Shown here: one piece after another, positions 36,123-44,430 of the stretch
Numbering within the stretch: the first letter of the stretch is position 1
Layout: every line of letters starts with the position of its first letter
DNA from: an uncultured Gammaproteobacteria bacterium
GTDB lineage: Bacteria; Pseudomonadota; Gammaproteobacteria; GCA-002705445; GCA-002716945
Assembly: GCA_902632305.1 (NCBI GenBank)
Contig: CACPCG010000002.1
Coordinates: forward strand, 149,774 to 213,773
Length of the DNA stretch: 64,000 nucleotides
Reading direction: 5' to 3'
Program-made: the position numbers and the translations under genes
Notes under the pieces: generated by a model
Told to the model about the DNA's origin: nothing
Seen by the model: only the letters and a program-made list of their open reading frames with translations
Databases searched by the model: none

Positions 36123-36694
36123 AGAATGTAAACCCCATGCTTTTCAAGAAATTCTCTTAGCTTTATAAGGGGTAAACCGATAACAGACGTTGGGTCATTC
36201 CCTGTGGCTTTTGTAACTATCGCAATTGCTAGACCCTCAAGCTTAATACTACCAGCACAACTTAATACATCCTCTTTAAGGAGATATGATTTTATTTCTT
36301 GCTGCGATAACTTTTTCACTTGTATCTTATAATTTACAACAGTTGTATATTTAACAAATGTCTCAGAGTTTACTACGCACAGTCCTGTTTTAAATACTAC
36401 CTCTTTACCAGATATCATTTTCAACTGTTTTATTGCTTCTGCCTTGGTAAGTGGTTTGCCAAGTATTTTATTACCTACAACCGCTACTTCATCAGAGCCA
36501 ATTACAATAGATTCTTTGCAATCATGCGCTATTCTCAAAGCTTTTTCTATCGATAATCTCCTGACATATCGACTAGTATCTTCACCCTTTAGTCTCGTTT
36601 CATCGATATTAGGAGATATCGTCTTAAACTTAACTTTCAATTGTTGTAGTAGCTTTTTGCGATGTTTTGAGCTAGAAGCTAGGACTATATTCAT
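36119..36694 (-). CDS. Maf/YceF-family nucleotide pyrophosphatase
   Basis: This 191-residue protein hydrolyses non-canonical or modified nucleoside triphosphates. The family start MNIVLASSSKHRKKLL, the catalytic IGSDEVAVV and GKP-LTKAEAIKQL segments and the C-terminal DPTSVIGLPL are present. The neighbourhood (next to rpmF-plsX-fabH) and the hydrophobic residues after SDE favour the YceF (7-methyl-GTP) subtype over dTTP/UTP Maf. An upstream ATG at 36706 would add four residues. In E. coli yceF also flanks rpmF, divergently, but with yceD in between, which is missing here. Confidence 0.9.
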   Translation of the reverse strand: MNIVLASSSKHRKKLLQQLKVKFKTISPNIDETRLKGEDTSRYVRRLSIEKALRIAHDCKESIVIGSDEVAVVGNKILGKPLTKAEAIKQLKMISGKEVVFKTGLCVVNSETFVKYTTVVNYKIQVKKLSQQEIKSYLLKEDVLSCAGSIKLEGLAIAIVTKATGNDPTSVIGLPLIKLREFLEKHGVYIL

Positions 36695-36789
36695 TTTCAC
36701 CTGCATTGTTTGAGATAACGAAATACTAGCAAATCTTAGCTAACATTTGAATCATTATCTCTTACTTAATATATATGAAAAAAATAATG

Positions 36790-36880
36790 TATAATTGAAT
36801 ATATAAATTGCTTGATAAGTGATTTTTGCTTAGAATAAGCGTAACTATTTAATCATACAATTCGTTGGATAAAAGCTATT
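36790..36880 (+). promoter_or_regulatory. rpmF promoter and leader
   Basis: A perfect -10 box TATAAT lies at 36790-36795, with only a poor -35 candidate upstream (CTTAAT at 36765-36770). The leader of about 80 bases contains a short inverted repeat GCTTA-GAA-TAAGC at 36828-36840. The site would drive rpmF-plsX-fabH and genes beyond. Confidence 0.45.
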
Positions 36881-37087
36881 ATGGCAGTACAAAAAAGTAG
36901 AAAATCAAGATCTAAACGAGATATGCGAAGATCGCATGATAATCTCGGAAATCCAACATGCTCCGTAGACAAAACCACAGGTGTTAAGCATCTAAGGCAC
37001 CATTTGGCAAAAGATGGTTACTACAGAGGAAGCGAAGTAATCCAGCCTAAGACAAAAAAAAGCGACAAAGAGAATCAAGAATCTTAG
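36881..37087 (+). CDS. rpmF: 50S ribosomal protein L32
   Basis: This 68-residue basic ribosomal protein is clear from [20 protein letters not shown] and [24 protein letters not shown]. Only one cysteine is present, so the zinc-binding form is excluded. It heads the fatty-acid initiation genes plsX and fabH, as in most gammaproteobacteria. Confidence 0.97.
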   Translation: MAVQKSRKSRSKRDMRRSHDNLGNPTCSVDKTTGVKHLRHHLAKDGYYRGSEVIQPKTKKSDKENQES

Positions 37088-37109
37088 TTAGTTATTTTTT
37101 GACCAGAAT

Positions 37110-38144
37110 ATGCATGAGAAAATCACTATAGCCTTAGATATGATGAGCGGTGATCATGGGATAGAATCATCTGTTCCCGCAGCGTTCGAATCATTAAGAA
37201 AATATAAAGATTTATATTTATATCTTGTAGGCGATAAAAGTAAGATAATTTCAAAAATGCCCTCTGATATGACTAAACTTGAGAATGACAGATTCTCGAT
37301 AATCCATACAGATGAGGAAATAAAAATGGATGATGAGATAATCGTTGCTCTCAGGGCTAAAAAAAATTCGTCAATGAGGTTGAGTATTGAGTCTGTAAGA
37401 GATAAAAAAGCTGATGCATGTGTTAGCTCTGGAAATACTGGAGCTCTAATGGCATTATCAAAAATAATTTTGAAAACATTAGACGGGATTGATCGTCCTG
37501 CTATTTGTGGGACACTCCCGACAAGAAATGGATCAGTACATATTTTAGACCTTGGTGCAAATATCGATTGTAATTCAATGCATCTTGTTCAATTTGCCTT
37601 TATGGGGAATGCGTTAGTCCAGTCATTAGAGATAGCAACAAAACCAAGAGTAGGATTACTAAATGTAGGCTCGGAAGAGTTTAAAGGAAATGATACAATC
37701 AAAGCTGCTGCTCAAAAACTTATTGAGTCAGAGCTTAACTATAATGGTTTTGTAGAGGGTGATGAAATGTTTAATGGAAACTTCGATTTGGTCGTTACTG
37801 ACGGATTTGCTGGAAATATTGCTTTAAAGAGTATAGAAGGAGTTGCTAATGTAATTTCATTTTTTATACGTAATGAATTCAAAAAAAGTCTTTTGACACG
37901 AATTTCAGCGATTTTGAGTTACCCAGTACTCCGTGCAGTTAAAAAGAAAGTAGACCCTAGACGTTATAATGGAGCAAGTCTTCTTGGTTTAAACGGTGTA
38001 GTGGTTAAAAGTCATGGTGGCGCAGATTCTTTCGCTCTTAGAAGAGCAATTGGCACAGCTTATTTTGAAGTAAAAAATAAGATTTTAGAAAAAATTAAAT
38101 CATCAATTACCAAAGAGAATGCAGATAATGCAAAAGTACTCTAA
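37110..38144 (+). CDS. plsX: Phosphate acyltransferase PlsX
   Basis: PlsX converts acyl-ACP to acyl-phosphate for phospholipid synthesis. It has 344 residues. Motifs: ITIALDMMSGDHG at the N-terminus, ADACVSSGNTGALMAL, ILDLGANIDCNS, GLLNVGSEEFKGND, VVTDGFAGNIALKS and the C-terminal YNGASLLGLNGVVVKSHG. It sits 22 bases after rpmF and overlaps fabH by 17 bases. Confidence 0.96.
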   Translation: MHEKITIALDMMSGDHGIESSVPAAFESLRKYKDLYLYLVGDKSKIISKMPSDMTKLENDRFSIIHTDEEIKMDDEIIVALRAKKNSSMRLSIESVRDKKADACVSSGNTGALMALSKIILKTLDGIDRPAICGTLPTRNGSVHILDLGANIDCNSMHLVQFAFMGNALVQSLEIATKPRVGLLNVGSEEFKGNDTIKAAAQKLIESELNYNGFVEGDEMFNGNFDLVVTDGFAGNIALKSIEGVANVISFFIRNEFKKSLLTRISAILSYPVLRAVKKKVDPRRYNGASLLGLNGVVVKSHGGADSFALRRAIGTAYFEVKNKILEKIKSSITKENADNAKVL

Positions 38145-39066
38145 AATAATTTCTACTGGAAGTTACCTTCCAGATAAAGTTTATACAAATCACGATATTG
38201 AGAAATTTGTTGATACATCAAATGATTGGATTATTGAAAGAACAGGTATAGAGAAAAGACATATTGCATCTGAATCCGAATCTAGCGTCGATATGGCACA
38301 TGCTGCATGTATTGATGCTTTTAAAAATTGTGCTATTGAACTTAAGGATATTGAGATGATAGTTGTGGCAACAACGACTCCAGAGAGAAAATTTCCTAGC
38401 ACAGCTGTGCTGTTACAAAACAAATTAAATAATAATTCAGCATTTGCTTTTGATATAAATGCTGCATGCACAGGGTTTATATACGCATTAGATATAGCTG
38501 ATAAATACATAAAAGGTGGGTTTGTGAAAAATGCCCTGGTTGTAGGTACAGAGAAGATTACTTCTTTACTTGATTGGAAGGATAGGAATACATGTGTATT
38601 GTTTGGCGATGGAGCTGGCGCTGTAGTGTTGTCAAGTTCTGATACACCAGGGATAATTTCTAATACGATTGGATCAGATGGATCGTATAAAGATTTGCTT
38701 ACAGTAAATACAGATACTGAAGTTATTGAAATGAAGGGTAATGACGTTTTTAAGATTGCAGTTAACACGATGGGGAAATTAGCTGCATCAACATTAGAAA
38801 AAAATGGTTTTAAAGTAGAAGATCTTGATTGGTTAATTCCACACCAAGCTAATAGTAGAATTATAAATGCTGTTGCTAAAAAAATTAACCTCCCTGAAGA
38901 AAAAATAGTAATGACTGTAAACAAACATGGTAATACATCTGCAGCGTCTATTCCTTTGGCGCTTGATTATGCTAATAAACAACAAATGATTCATAAGGAT
39001 AACATTATAATGTTCGAGGCGTTTGGAGCTGGTTTTACTTGGGGATCTACTTTACTAAAATTTTAA
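38128..39066 (+). CDS. fabH: Beta-ketoacyl-ACP synthase III
   Basis: FabH starts fatty acid synthesis by condensing acetyl-CoA with malonyl-ACP. It has 312 residues. The catalytic triad is visible: Cys in FDINAACTGFIYALD, His in WLIPHQANSRI and Asn in KHGNTSAASIPLAL; GDGAGAVVLS is also intact. The ATG at 38128 (MQKYSKIISTGSYLP) fits better than one three codons earlier. Confidence 0.95.
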   Translation: MQKYSKIISTGSYLPDKVYTNHDIEKFVDTSNDWIIERTGIEKRHIASESESSVDMAHAACIDAFKNCAIELKDIEMIVVATTTPERKFPSTAVLLQNKLNNNSAFAFDINAACTGFIYALDIADKYIKGGFVKNALVVGTEKITSLLDWKDRNTCVLFGDGAGAVVLSSSDTPGIISNTIGSDGSYKDLLTVNTDTEVIEMKGNDVFKIAVNTMGKLAASTLEKNGFKVEDLDWLIPHQANSRIINAVAKKINLPEEKIVMTVNKHGNTSAASIPLALDYANKQQMIHKDNIIMFEAFGAGFTWGSTLLKF

Positions 39067-39669
39067 ATGTCAGAAAAACTGATAGCTTGCAAGTCTTGTA
39101 TTAGAATTGAAAATAACTTTCAAGTACTTAGATTAAAGTATCCAACATATTATAATCTTCCAGTAGAAGGACGAGGAAACTTGTCAGCAAGAGTCTGTAT
39201 AGTTGGTCTTGCACCCGGACTTCATGGAGCTAATAAGACCGGTCAAACATTTACAGGAGACTACTGTAGCGAAATCTTATTTCAATGTTTGAGAAAGGCC
39301 TCACTATACGATAACGAAGCCCCAAAATTTTATATAACAAATGCTCTCAAATGTTTGCCACCGAACAATAAGCCTAATATTAGTGAGTTAAATAATTGCC
39401 TTAAATATCTAAAAAATGACATTATTTCTCTTAGTAACCTACGTGTGATTATAGCTTTAGGGCTTCATGCTCACAATTCTGTCTTAAAATGTTATGATAT
39501 GAAGATGACAAAATATAAATTTTCGCACGGAGCAAGACATAAACTAGATGGAATTACGTTATTTGATTCATATCATTGTAGTAAGATAAATATAAATAAT
39601 AAGAGGCTTACAAAATTAGCGTTAGTTGAAGTACTTTCTGCAGCACTGGAATATTCAGAGTATGATTAA
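39067..39669 (+). CDS. Uracil-DNA glycosylase, family 5 (UDGb)-like
   Basis: This 200-residue glycosylase removes uracil or deaminated bases from DNA. Features of the UDGb family: cysteines for a [4Fe-4S] cluster (ACKSCIRI near the N-terminus, LKCLPPNNKP in the middle), the first active-site motif VGLAPGLHGANKTGQTFTGD, and the C-terminal SYHCSKININNKR, where homologues usually have HPS. The HCS change removes a conserved proline beside the catalytic His. Starts directly after fabH and overlaps uvrC by 8 bases, forming a small DNA repair pair. Confidence 0.82.
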   Translation: MSEKLIACKSCIRIENNFQVLRLKYPTYYNLPVEGRGNLSARVCIVGLAPGLHGANKTGQTFTGDYCSEILFQCLRKASLYDNEAPKFYITNALKCLPPNNKPNISELNNCLKYLKNDIISLSNLRVIIALGLHAHNSVLKCYDMKMTKYKFSHGARHKLDGITLFDSYHCSKININNKRLTKLALVEVLSAALEYSEYD

Positions 39670-41449
39670 TATTCTCTCTAATTTACCATCACAACCTGGT
39701 ATATATAAGATGCTAGATAAAAGACGTAAAGTTATATATGTAGGTAAGGCTACTAATCTTAAAAAACGTGTCACGTCTTACTTCTCAAAGAGAAATATTG
39801 GTGTAAAAACTTCAATCTTAGTTGAGAATATTGATGACATTGAAGTTATCATTACAAAAAATGAAGAAGAAGCTCTCATACTTGAAAATAATCTTATTAA
39901 GAAGTTTAAACCAAAGTATAATATTCTTTTACGTGATGATAAATCATACCCGTATATATTTGTGGATACATCACATAAATATCCAACAATAAAGTTTTAC
40001 CGAGGTCAGAAATCACCCAAGAAGGGATATTTTTTCGGACCATATACCCAAGTAAATAAAGTGAGGTATATGTTGAATCTCTTACAGAAAATTTTTAAGA
40101 TTCGTTCATGTGAAAATACTTTTTTCTCCAATCGTAAAAAACCGTGTCTACAATATCAAATTAATAGGTGTGATGCACCCTGCATGAATTACATAACATC
40201 AGATAACTACAATGAGTCAGTTAATAATTCATTGCTTCTTTTGCAAGGAAAAAATCACTCTATAATCCAAAAATTTACGGAAAAGATGGATAACTATTCA
40301 TCACAAATGAAATATGAGGAGGCTTCAATATTGAGAGACAAGATATCTATGATAAGAACAATAGCAAAACCAATTGATATTATCGAGAATCAAGGAGATA
40401 TTGATGTTGTATCTGTTGCTGCTCGAGAGTCACTTGTTTGTATCGATGTATTTTCTATAAGAAATGGTATAAACCTAGGTAACAAACAATATAATTTTAA
40501 GTATTCGCAATTAGAAAACATATCGTCTGCACTAAACTCTTTTATAAAACAATATTATTTAGATAACATCCCTCCAAAAAAGATTATAACTTCTGAGATA
40601 TTAAATGATATGAGTATAATGGAAAAATACCTATCTAAGAAGTATAATAAATCTATAAAGATAATTTTAGCTAAGAGAAAACCTTATTCAAACTGGATGA
40701 AAATCTGTCATAAGAATACATGTGATAGATTGAATGTTAATTTATTGAATAATGTTGAAAATAATTTTCTTGATCCTTTAAAAGATGATTTTCAACGGAT
40801 AGTCGAAAGTGTTTTATGTTTTGATGTTAGTCATCTAAGCGGGACTAATACTCAAGGATCTGCTGTCTGGTTTAATAATGAAGGGTCAGTGAAGAGCAAC
40901 TATCGTAGATACAATCTATCAACAGTTAAAAAGTCTGATGATTACGAAGCCATGCGCGTGATGATTAAGAGAAGATTGCAACGCTTAATTGAATCAGATT
41001 CTCTACCTGATATTTTATTAGTAGATGGAGGCAAAGGTCAGATCAGCCAGGCAAATAATATTGTTAGAGAGTTATCTATCGATAATATACTCGTTTTAGG
41101 GATAGTGAAGGGACATAAGAGAAAAACAGATAATGATAGAATACTAGATAGTAAATTTATTGATATTACACACCAAATTAAAACAGATAGTTTATTAGTT
41201 TTGCAAAGAATTCGAGACGAAGCACATCGATTTGCTATAACTGGACAACGAAAAAAACAACTTAAAAGAAAATATAATTCTAAATTAGATGGGATAGTTG
41301 GTATTGGAGAACAGAGAAAGTCTGAAATTTTGAAATACTTTGGTGGCATCCAAGGAGTCCAAAGAGCAAGTATTGAGGAATTATCAAAAGTTCCAAAGAT
41401 TAACGAGAATCTTGCGGAGAAGATATTTAATCATCTACAAAATCAATGA
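39662..41449 (+). CDS. uvrC: Excinuclease ABC subunit C
   Basis: UvrC makes both incisions in nucleotide-excision repair. It has 595 residues. Domains in order: GIY-YIG nuclease (QPGIYKMLDKRRKVIYVGKATNLKKRV), a cysteine-bearing region (KPCLQYQINRCDAPC), UVR motif (YSSQMKYEEASILRDKI), the RNase H-like second nuclease (ESVLCFDVSHLSGTNTQGSAVWF; LLVDGGKGQI), and C-terminal helix-hairpin-helices. An ATG at 39626 inside the previous gene is discounted. It is followed by pgsA with an ATGA overlap. Confidence 0.95.
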   Translation: MINILSNLPSQPGIYKMLDKRRKVIYVGKATNLKKRVTSYFSKRNIGVKTSILVENIDDIEVIITKNEEEALILENNLIKKFKPKYNILLRDDKSYPYIFVDTSHKYPTIKFYRGQKSPKKGYFFGPYTQVNKVRYMLNLLQKIFKIRSCENTFFSNRKKPCLQYQINRCDAPCMNYITSDNYNESVNNSLLLLQGKNHSIIQKFTEKMDNYSSQMKYEEASILRDKISMIRTIAKPIDIIENQGDIDVVSVAARESLVCIDVFSIRNGINLGNKQYNFKYSQLENISSALNSFIKQYYLDNIPPKKIITSEILNDMSIMEKYLSKKYNKSIKIILAKRKPYSNWMKICHKNTCDRLNVNLLNNVENNFLDPLKDDFQRIVESVLCFDVSHLSGTNTQGSAVWFNNEGSVKSNYRRYNLSTVKKSDDYEAMRVMIKRRLQRLIESDSLPDILLVDGGKGQISQANNIVRELSIDNILVLGIVKGHKRKTDNDRILDSKFIDITHQIKTDSLLVLQRIRDEAHRFAITGQRKKQLKRKYNSKLDGIVGIGEQRKSEILKYFGGIQGVQRASIEELSKVPKINENLAEKIFNHLQNQ

Positions 41450-42000
41450 GAATTAATATCCCAAATATTTTAACTATCCTAAGAATATTATTTATCCCAA
41501 TGATAATTTATTTTTTTTTCTCAGATACAGAATACGGGAGACTCTTTGCTACGTTGATATTCGTTGTTGCATCTATAACAGATTACTTAGATGGTTTTTT
41601 TGCGAGAACAATGAAGCAACAGACAAATTTTGGTGAATTTTTGGACCCAATAGCGGATAAGATGCTCGTTATCACTATGTTAGTTCTTCTGATCACAGAA
41701 AACAATGACATCTTTTTTGTTGTACCTGTAATTATAATAATATCAAGAGAATTTCTAGTCATTGCAATTAGACAAAGGTTAGCAGAATTAGGTAGTGATT
41801 ATAAATTGAAAGTGCTGATGATCTCTAAAGTAAAAACTGCTGTACAGATGATTTCACTTTTTCTACTATTGTATAAAGAATATATATTATCTTTTAGTTC
41901 TTATGAGATAGGTGTTTATTTGCTCCAATTAGCCTCTGTACTTACATTAATTTCCTTCATATACTATGTTCGTAAGTCATGGAGTGTTATCATTAAATAA
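41446..42000 (+). CDS. pgsA: CDP-diacylglycerol-glycerol-3-phosphate 3-phosphatidyltransferase
   Basis: PgsA makes phosphatidylglycerol phosphate in the inner membrane. It has 184 residues with about four membrane helices. The start INIPNILTILRILFIPMI and the CDP-alcohol phosphotransferase motif SITDYLDGFFARTMKQQTNFGEFLDPIADK (D-x2-DG-x2-AR-x8-G-x3-D-x3-D) are complete. The uvrC-pgsA-tRNA order is the same as in E. coli. Confidence 0.95.
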   Translation: MRINIPNILTILRILFIPMIIYFFFSDTEYGRLFATLIFVVASITDYLDGFFARTMKQQTNFGEFLDPIADKMLVITMLVLLITENNDIFFVVPVIIIISREFLVIAIRQRLAELGSDYKLKVLMISKVKTAVQMISLFLLLYKEYILSFSSYEIGVYLLQLASVLTLISFIYYVRKSWSVIIK

Positions 42001-42005
42001 ATAAT

Positions 42006-42078
42006 GCGGGAATAGCTCAGTTGGTAGAGCGCAACCTTGCCAAGGTTGAGGTCGCGAGTTCGAGCCTCGTTTCCCGCT
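42006..42078 (+). tRNA. tRNA-Gly (GCC)
   Basis: It has a 73-base cloverleaf. Acceptor GCGGGAA pairs with TTCCCGC, discriminator T at 42078; D-arm AGCTCAGTTGGTAGAGC; anticodon stem CAACC/GGTTG with loop TTGCCAA, anticodon GCC at 42039-42041; T arm with GTTCGAG. CCA is not encoded. It corresponds to E. coli glyW behind pgsA. Confidence 0.97.
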
Positions 42079-42085
42079 CATATGA

Positions 42086-43192
42086 ATGCTTGTGAACTCG
42101 ATTATATTTATATCAAATAATTTCTGGACCCTTTACAAATTTAGATTTGATATTATTCAACATCTTTCACGCAAAGGTTATGATATACATTTGATAGGGG
42201 AAATGGATGGTTATGAGGCAAAGTTGAGTTCACTCAATGTTAAATGTCATAATGTCTCATTTAAAGGTAGAGAGATTAATTTATTTAATGAAATTAAATC
42301 TATATACAAATTATTAAAAATTATTCGTAAAATTAATCCATTAATTGTTTTTAATTTTACTATCAAGCCAAATATTTATTCTGGACTTATATGTAGATAT
42401 AACAAAATTCGTTACGTAAGTATGATTACAGGATTAGGGTTTTTCTTCAATAATTCAAAAACGATTTTAAAAAGCATGATTAAATATCTATTAAAACAGT
42501 CTCTTCAATCATCTTCTATTGTATGGTTTACGAATAAATCGGATCATGAATATTTCATAAAAAATAAAATACTTAATAAACAAAATACAGATATCATTCC
42601 TGGTGCAGGGGTAAAAAATAATGATACCAAATTCAATAATATATTTGATAAAAAAGAAATTACTTTTCTAATGATAAGTCGGTTACTTAATGAAAAAGGT
42701 ATTTCAGAGTATCTTCAAGCAGCAAAATACTTTTATAAATACAATAAATATAAATTTCTTCTTGTTGGCAAATACGAAAATGATAAACATCATATCAAAA
42801 GATATTTACTTGATAATTCAATCAGAGATACTTATATCGAGTATATTGATTTTACTGATGATATTGATGAGCTATACTCGAGAGCATCTTGTATAGTCCT
42901 TCCATCTTATCGGGAAGGTTTATCGACAATTTTACTTGAAGCAGCAGTCAGGAAGTTACCAATTATAACTACTGATGTTCCTGGATGTAATGATGTTATT
43001 ATTGACGATGAATATGGTTTTTTGTGTGAAGCTGCTTCAGCTCAATCACTTGTTGACACCATGAAATTATTCATTAAATCCTCTAAAGAGGAACTATCTA
43101 GTAAAGTTAATAAAACTTATAGCCATGTAACGACTAACTTTTCAATTGATATGATTTTAAAAAAATATGATAAATTACTTGATAATGATTAA
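42086..43192 (+). CDS. Glycosyltransferase family 4
   Basis: This predicted GT-B glycosyltransferase has 368 residues and probably acts at the inner membrane on lipid-linked sugars. The N-terminal domain begins IIFISNNFWTLYKFRFDIIQHLSRKGYDIHLIG; the C-terminal donor domain contains FLMISRLLNEKGISEYLQAAKYF and the E-x7-E motif (PSYREGLSTILLEAAVRKLPIITTDVPGC). It starts 7 bases after tRNA-Gly without room for a promoter and ends 49 bases before tRNA-Cys, so it interrupts the otherwise conserved glyW-cysT-leuZ cluster. The surface polysaccharide region begins 3 kb on, suggesting related use. The base composition is even more AT-rich than its neighbours. Confidence 0.85.
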   Translation: MLVNSIIFISNNFWTLYKFRFDIIQHLSRKGYDIHLIGEMDGYEAKLSSLNVKCHNVSFKGREINLFNEIKSIYKLLKIIRKINPLIVFNFTIKPNIYSGLICRYNKIRYVSMITGLGFFFNNSKTILKSMIKYLLKQSLQSSSIVWFTNKSDHEYFIKNKILNKQNTDIIPGAGVKNNDTKFNNIFDKKEITFLMISRLLNEKGISEYLQAAKYFYKYNKYKFLLVGKYENDKHHIKRYLLDNSIRDTYIEYIDFTDDIDELYSRASCIVLPSYREGLSTILLEAAVRKLPIITTDVPGCNDVIIDDEYGFLCEAASAQSLVDTMKLFIKSSKEELSSKVNKTYSHVTTNFSIDMILKKYDKLLDND

Positions 43193-43241
43193 TGCGCTAC
43201 ATGATAAAAGAAAATATGATATGATATCACCATTATTTACT

Positions 43242-43312
43242 GGCTAAGTGGCAGAGTGGTAATGCAGCGGCCTGCAAAGCCGTCAACGCCGGTTCGATTC
43301 CGACCTTAGCCT
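43242..43312 (+). tRNA. tRNA-Cys (GCA)
   Basis: It has a 71-base cloverleaf. Acceptor GGCTAAG (43242-43248) pairs with CTTAGCC (43305-43311), discriminator T. Anticodon loop CTGCAAA gives GCA at 43274-43276; T arm contains GGTTCGATTCC. CCA not encoded. Matches cysT position in E. coli. Confidence 0.97.
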
Positions 43313-43452
43313 GTACTTACCTCTAAATGCTAATCAGAAAAAAGCTAAATAATTTTTAAATACTGAATCTATATGTTATCTTTTTAAACATATTTAAAAT
43401 TCTATGGTGTAAAGGGTAAATCAGTTAATGTCTACAGTAAAAAAGATTATAT

Positions 43453-43536
43453 GCCCGGGTGGCGGAATTGGTAGACGCAAGGGACTTAAAATCCCTCGAG
43501 AGCAATCTCGTGCCGGTTCGACTCCGGCCCTGGGCA
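43453..43536 (+). tRNA. tRNA-Leu (TAA)
   Basis: It is an 84-base class II tRNA with a long variable arm (CGAGAGCAATCTCG). Acceptor GCCCGGG pairs with CCTGGGC (one G-T pair), discriminator A at 43536. Anticodon stem AGGGA/TCCCT, anticodon TAA at 43487-43489; T arm GGTTCGACTCC. CCA not encoded. Matches leuZ in E. coli. Confidence 0.97.
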
Positions 43537-43546
43537 AGTAAATTTG

Positions 43547-44365
43547 ATGTTTAGAAATTTTATCATTGTAACTTTTTGTTTGATTATTTCAGGTTGCGCA
43601 AAAGGCATTATTCCAATCCCTAGCGGTGTGATGCCAGAGAGAAATACAGATTATATCCCAAAACAAGATTATGGAGTATATCCTGATGATTATCAATCTC
43701 TACTAAAAAAGTATCTTAAAAATAAATTACCTAATAGTTCTGATGCAAAAGTAGAATTTGTCAACAAACCATCTAGATTATCAATCGATCATCTCGGAAA
43801 TACATATACTGGATATAGGCTTTGTCTATCTATAAATGCTAAAAATCAAAAAGGCATTTACACTGGTTACAAAACACATCTGTTTGTGATTAATCAAAAT
43901 AAAGTAAGTTTGCATCTTTTTGATAGTGGGTTGTTGAAAATTCCTTTTGAGTTGTGCGTTGATATAAATGAAACGAAATCAATATATCTAGAGGATATAC
44001 CTGAACAAAGAGAAGAAATCACAATTGATGAGATGGATAAGATAGAGTTGAAGGAAAAAGATGAGCTAGAATTAAGAGATAATATTAACAATGATAAGAA
44101 AATGTCTAATTCTTATATTTTATGTAGATTTGATAATAAAGATAGAACGTTTGTTTTCAATCAATCATCAAATTTATATACTGAATCGGTAGGAATAGAA
44201 GAGATATCATTTGAAAATATTAAATTTTCTACTACACATATTTACGGAGTTAAAAACGGGGAGGAATTACTCATAAATAGAGTATCAGGAATAGCTACTT
44301 CTTCGATAGGAGATAACAAGCCGGTCATTGGTAAATGTGAAATTTTGCAGAAGAAAAAATTCTAA
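43547..44365 (+). CDS. Putative lipoprotein, unknown function
   Basis: I do not recognise this 272-residue protein. It has a lipoprotein signal (MFRNFIIVTFCLIISGC, Cys17 as lipidation site). The mature part has two beta-rich halves (about 50-130 and 185-265) joined by a strongly acidic linker (EDIPEQREEITIDEMDKIELKEKDELELRD). The first half resembles GTYTGYRLCLSINAKN-type repeats without a known domain I can name. A TTG one codon earlier is also in frame; ATG 43547 is preferred. It begins 10 bases after tRNA-Leu. Likely an outer-membrane-anchored periplasmic protein. Confidence 0.7.
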   Translation: MFRNFIIVTFCLIISGCAKGIIPIPSGVMPERNTDYIPKQDYGVYPDDYQSLLKKYLKNKLPNSSDAKVEFVNKPSRLSIDHLGNTYTGYRLCLSINAKNQKGIYTGYKTHLFVINQNKVSLHLFDSGLLKIPFELCVDINETKSIYLEDIPEQREEITIDEMDKIELKEKDELELRDNINNDKKMSNSYILCRFDNKDRTFVFNQSSNLYTESVGIEEISFENIKFSTTHIYGVKNGEELLINRVSGIATSSIGDNKPVIGKCEILQKKKF

Positions 44366-44430
44366 AGATATTAGAAAAAACTCCTTATACTTGAATATTA
44401 ATGATTTTAAGATTATATTAAATAAACATA

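Noticed and set aside
38190..38924. Open frame of 244 codons on the minus strand opposite fabH
   Set aside because: It lies entirely antisense to a clear fabH, has low-complexity Ser/Ile-rich composition, and no ribosome binding site; a shadow of codon bias.
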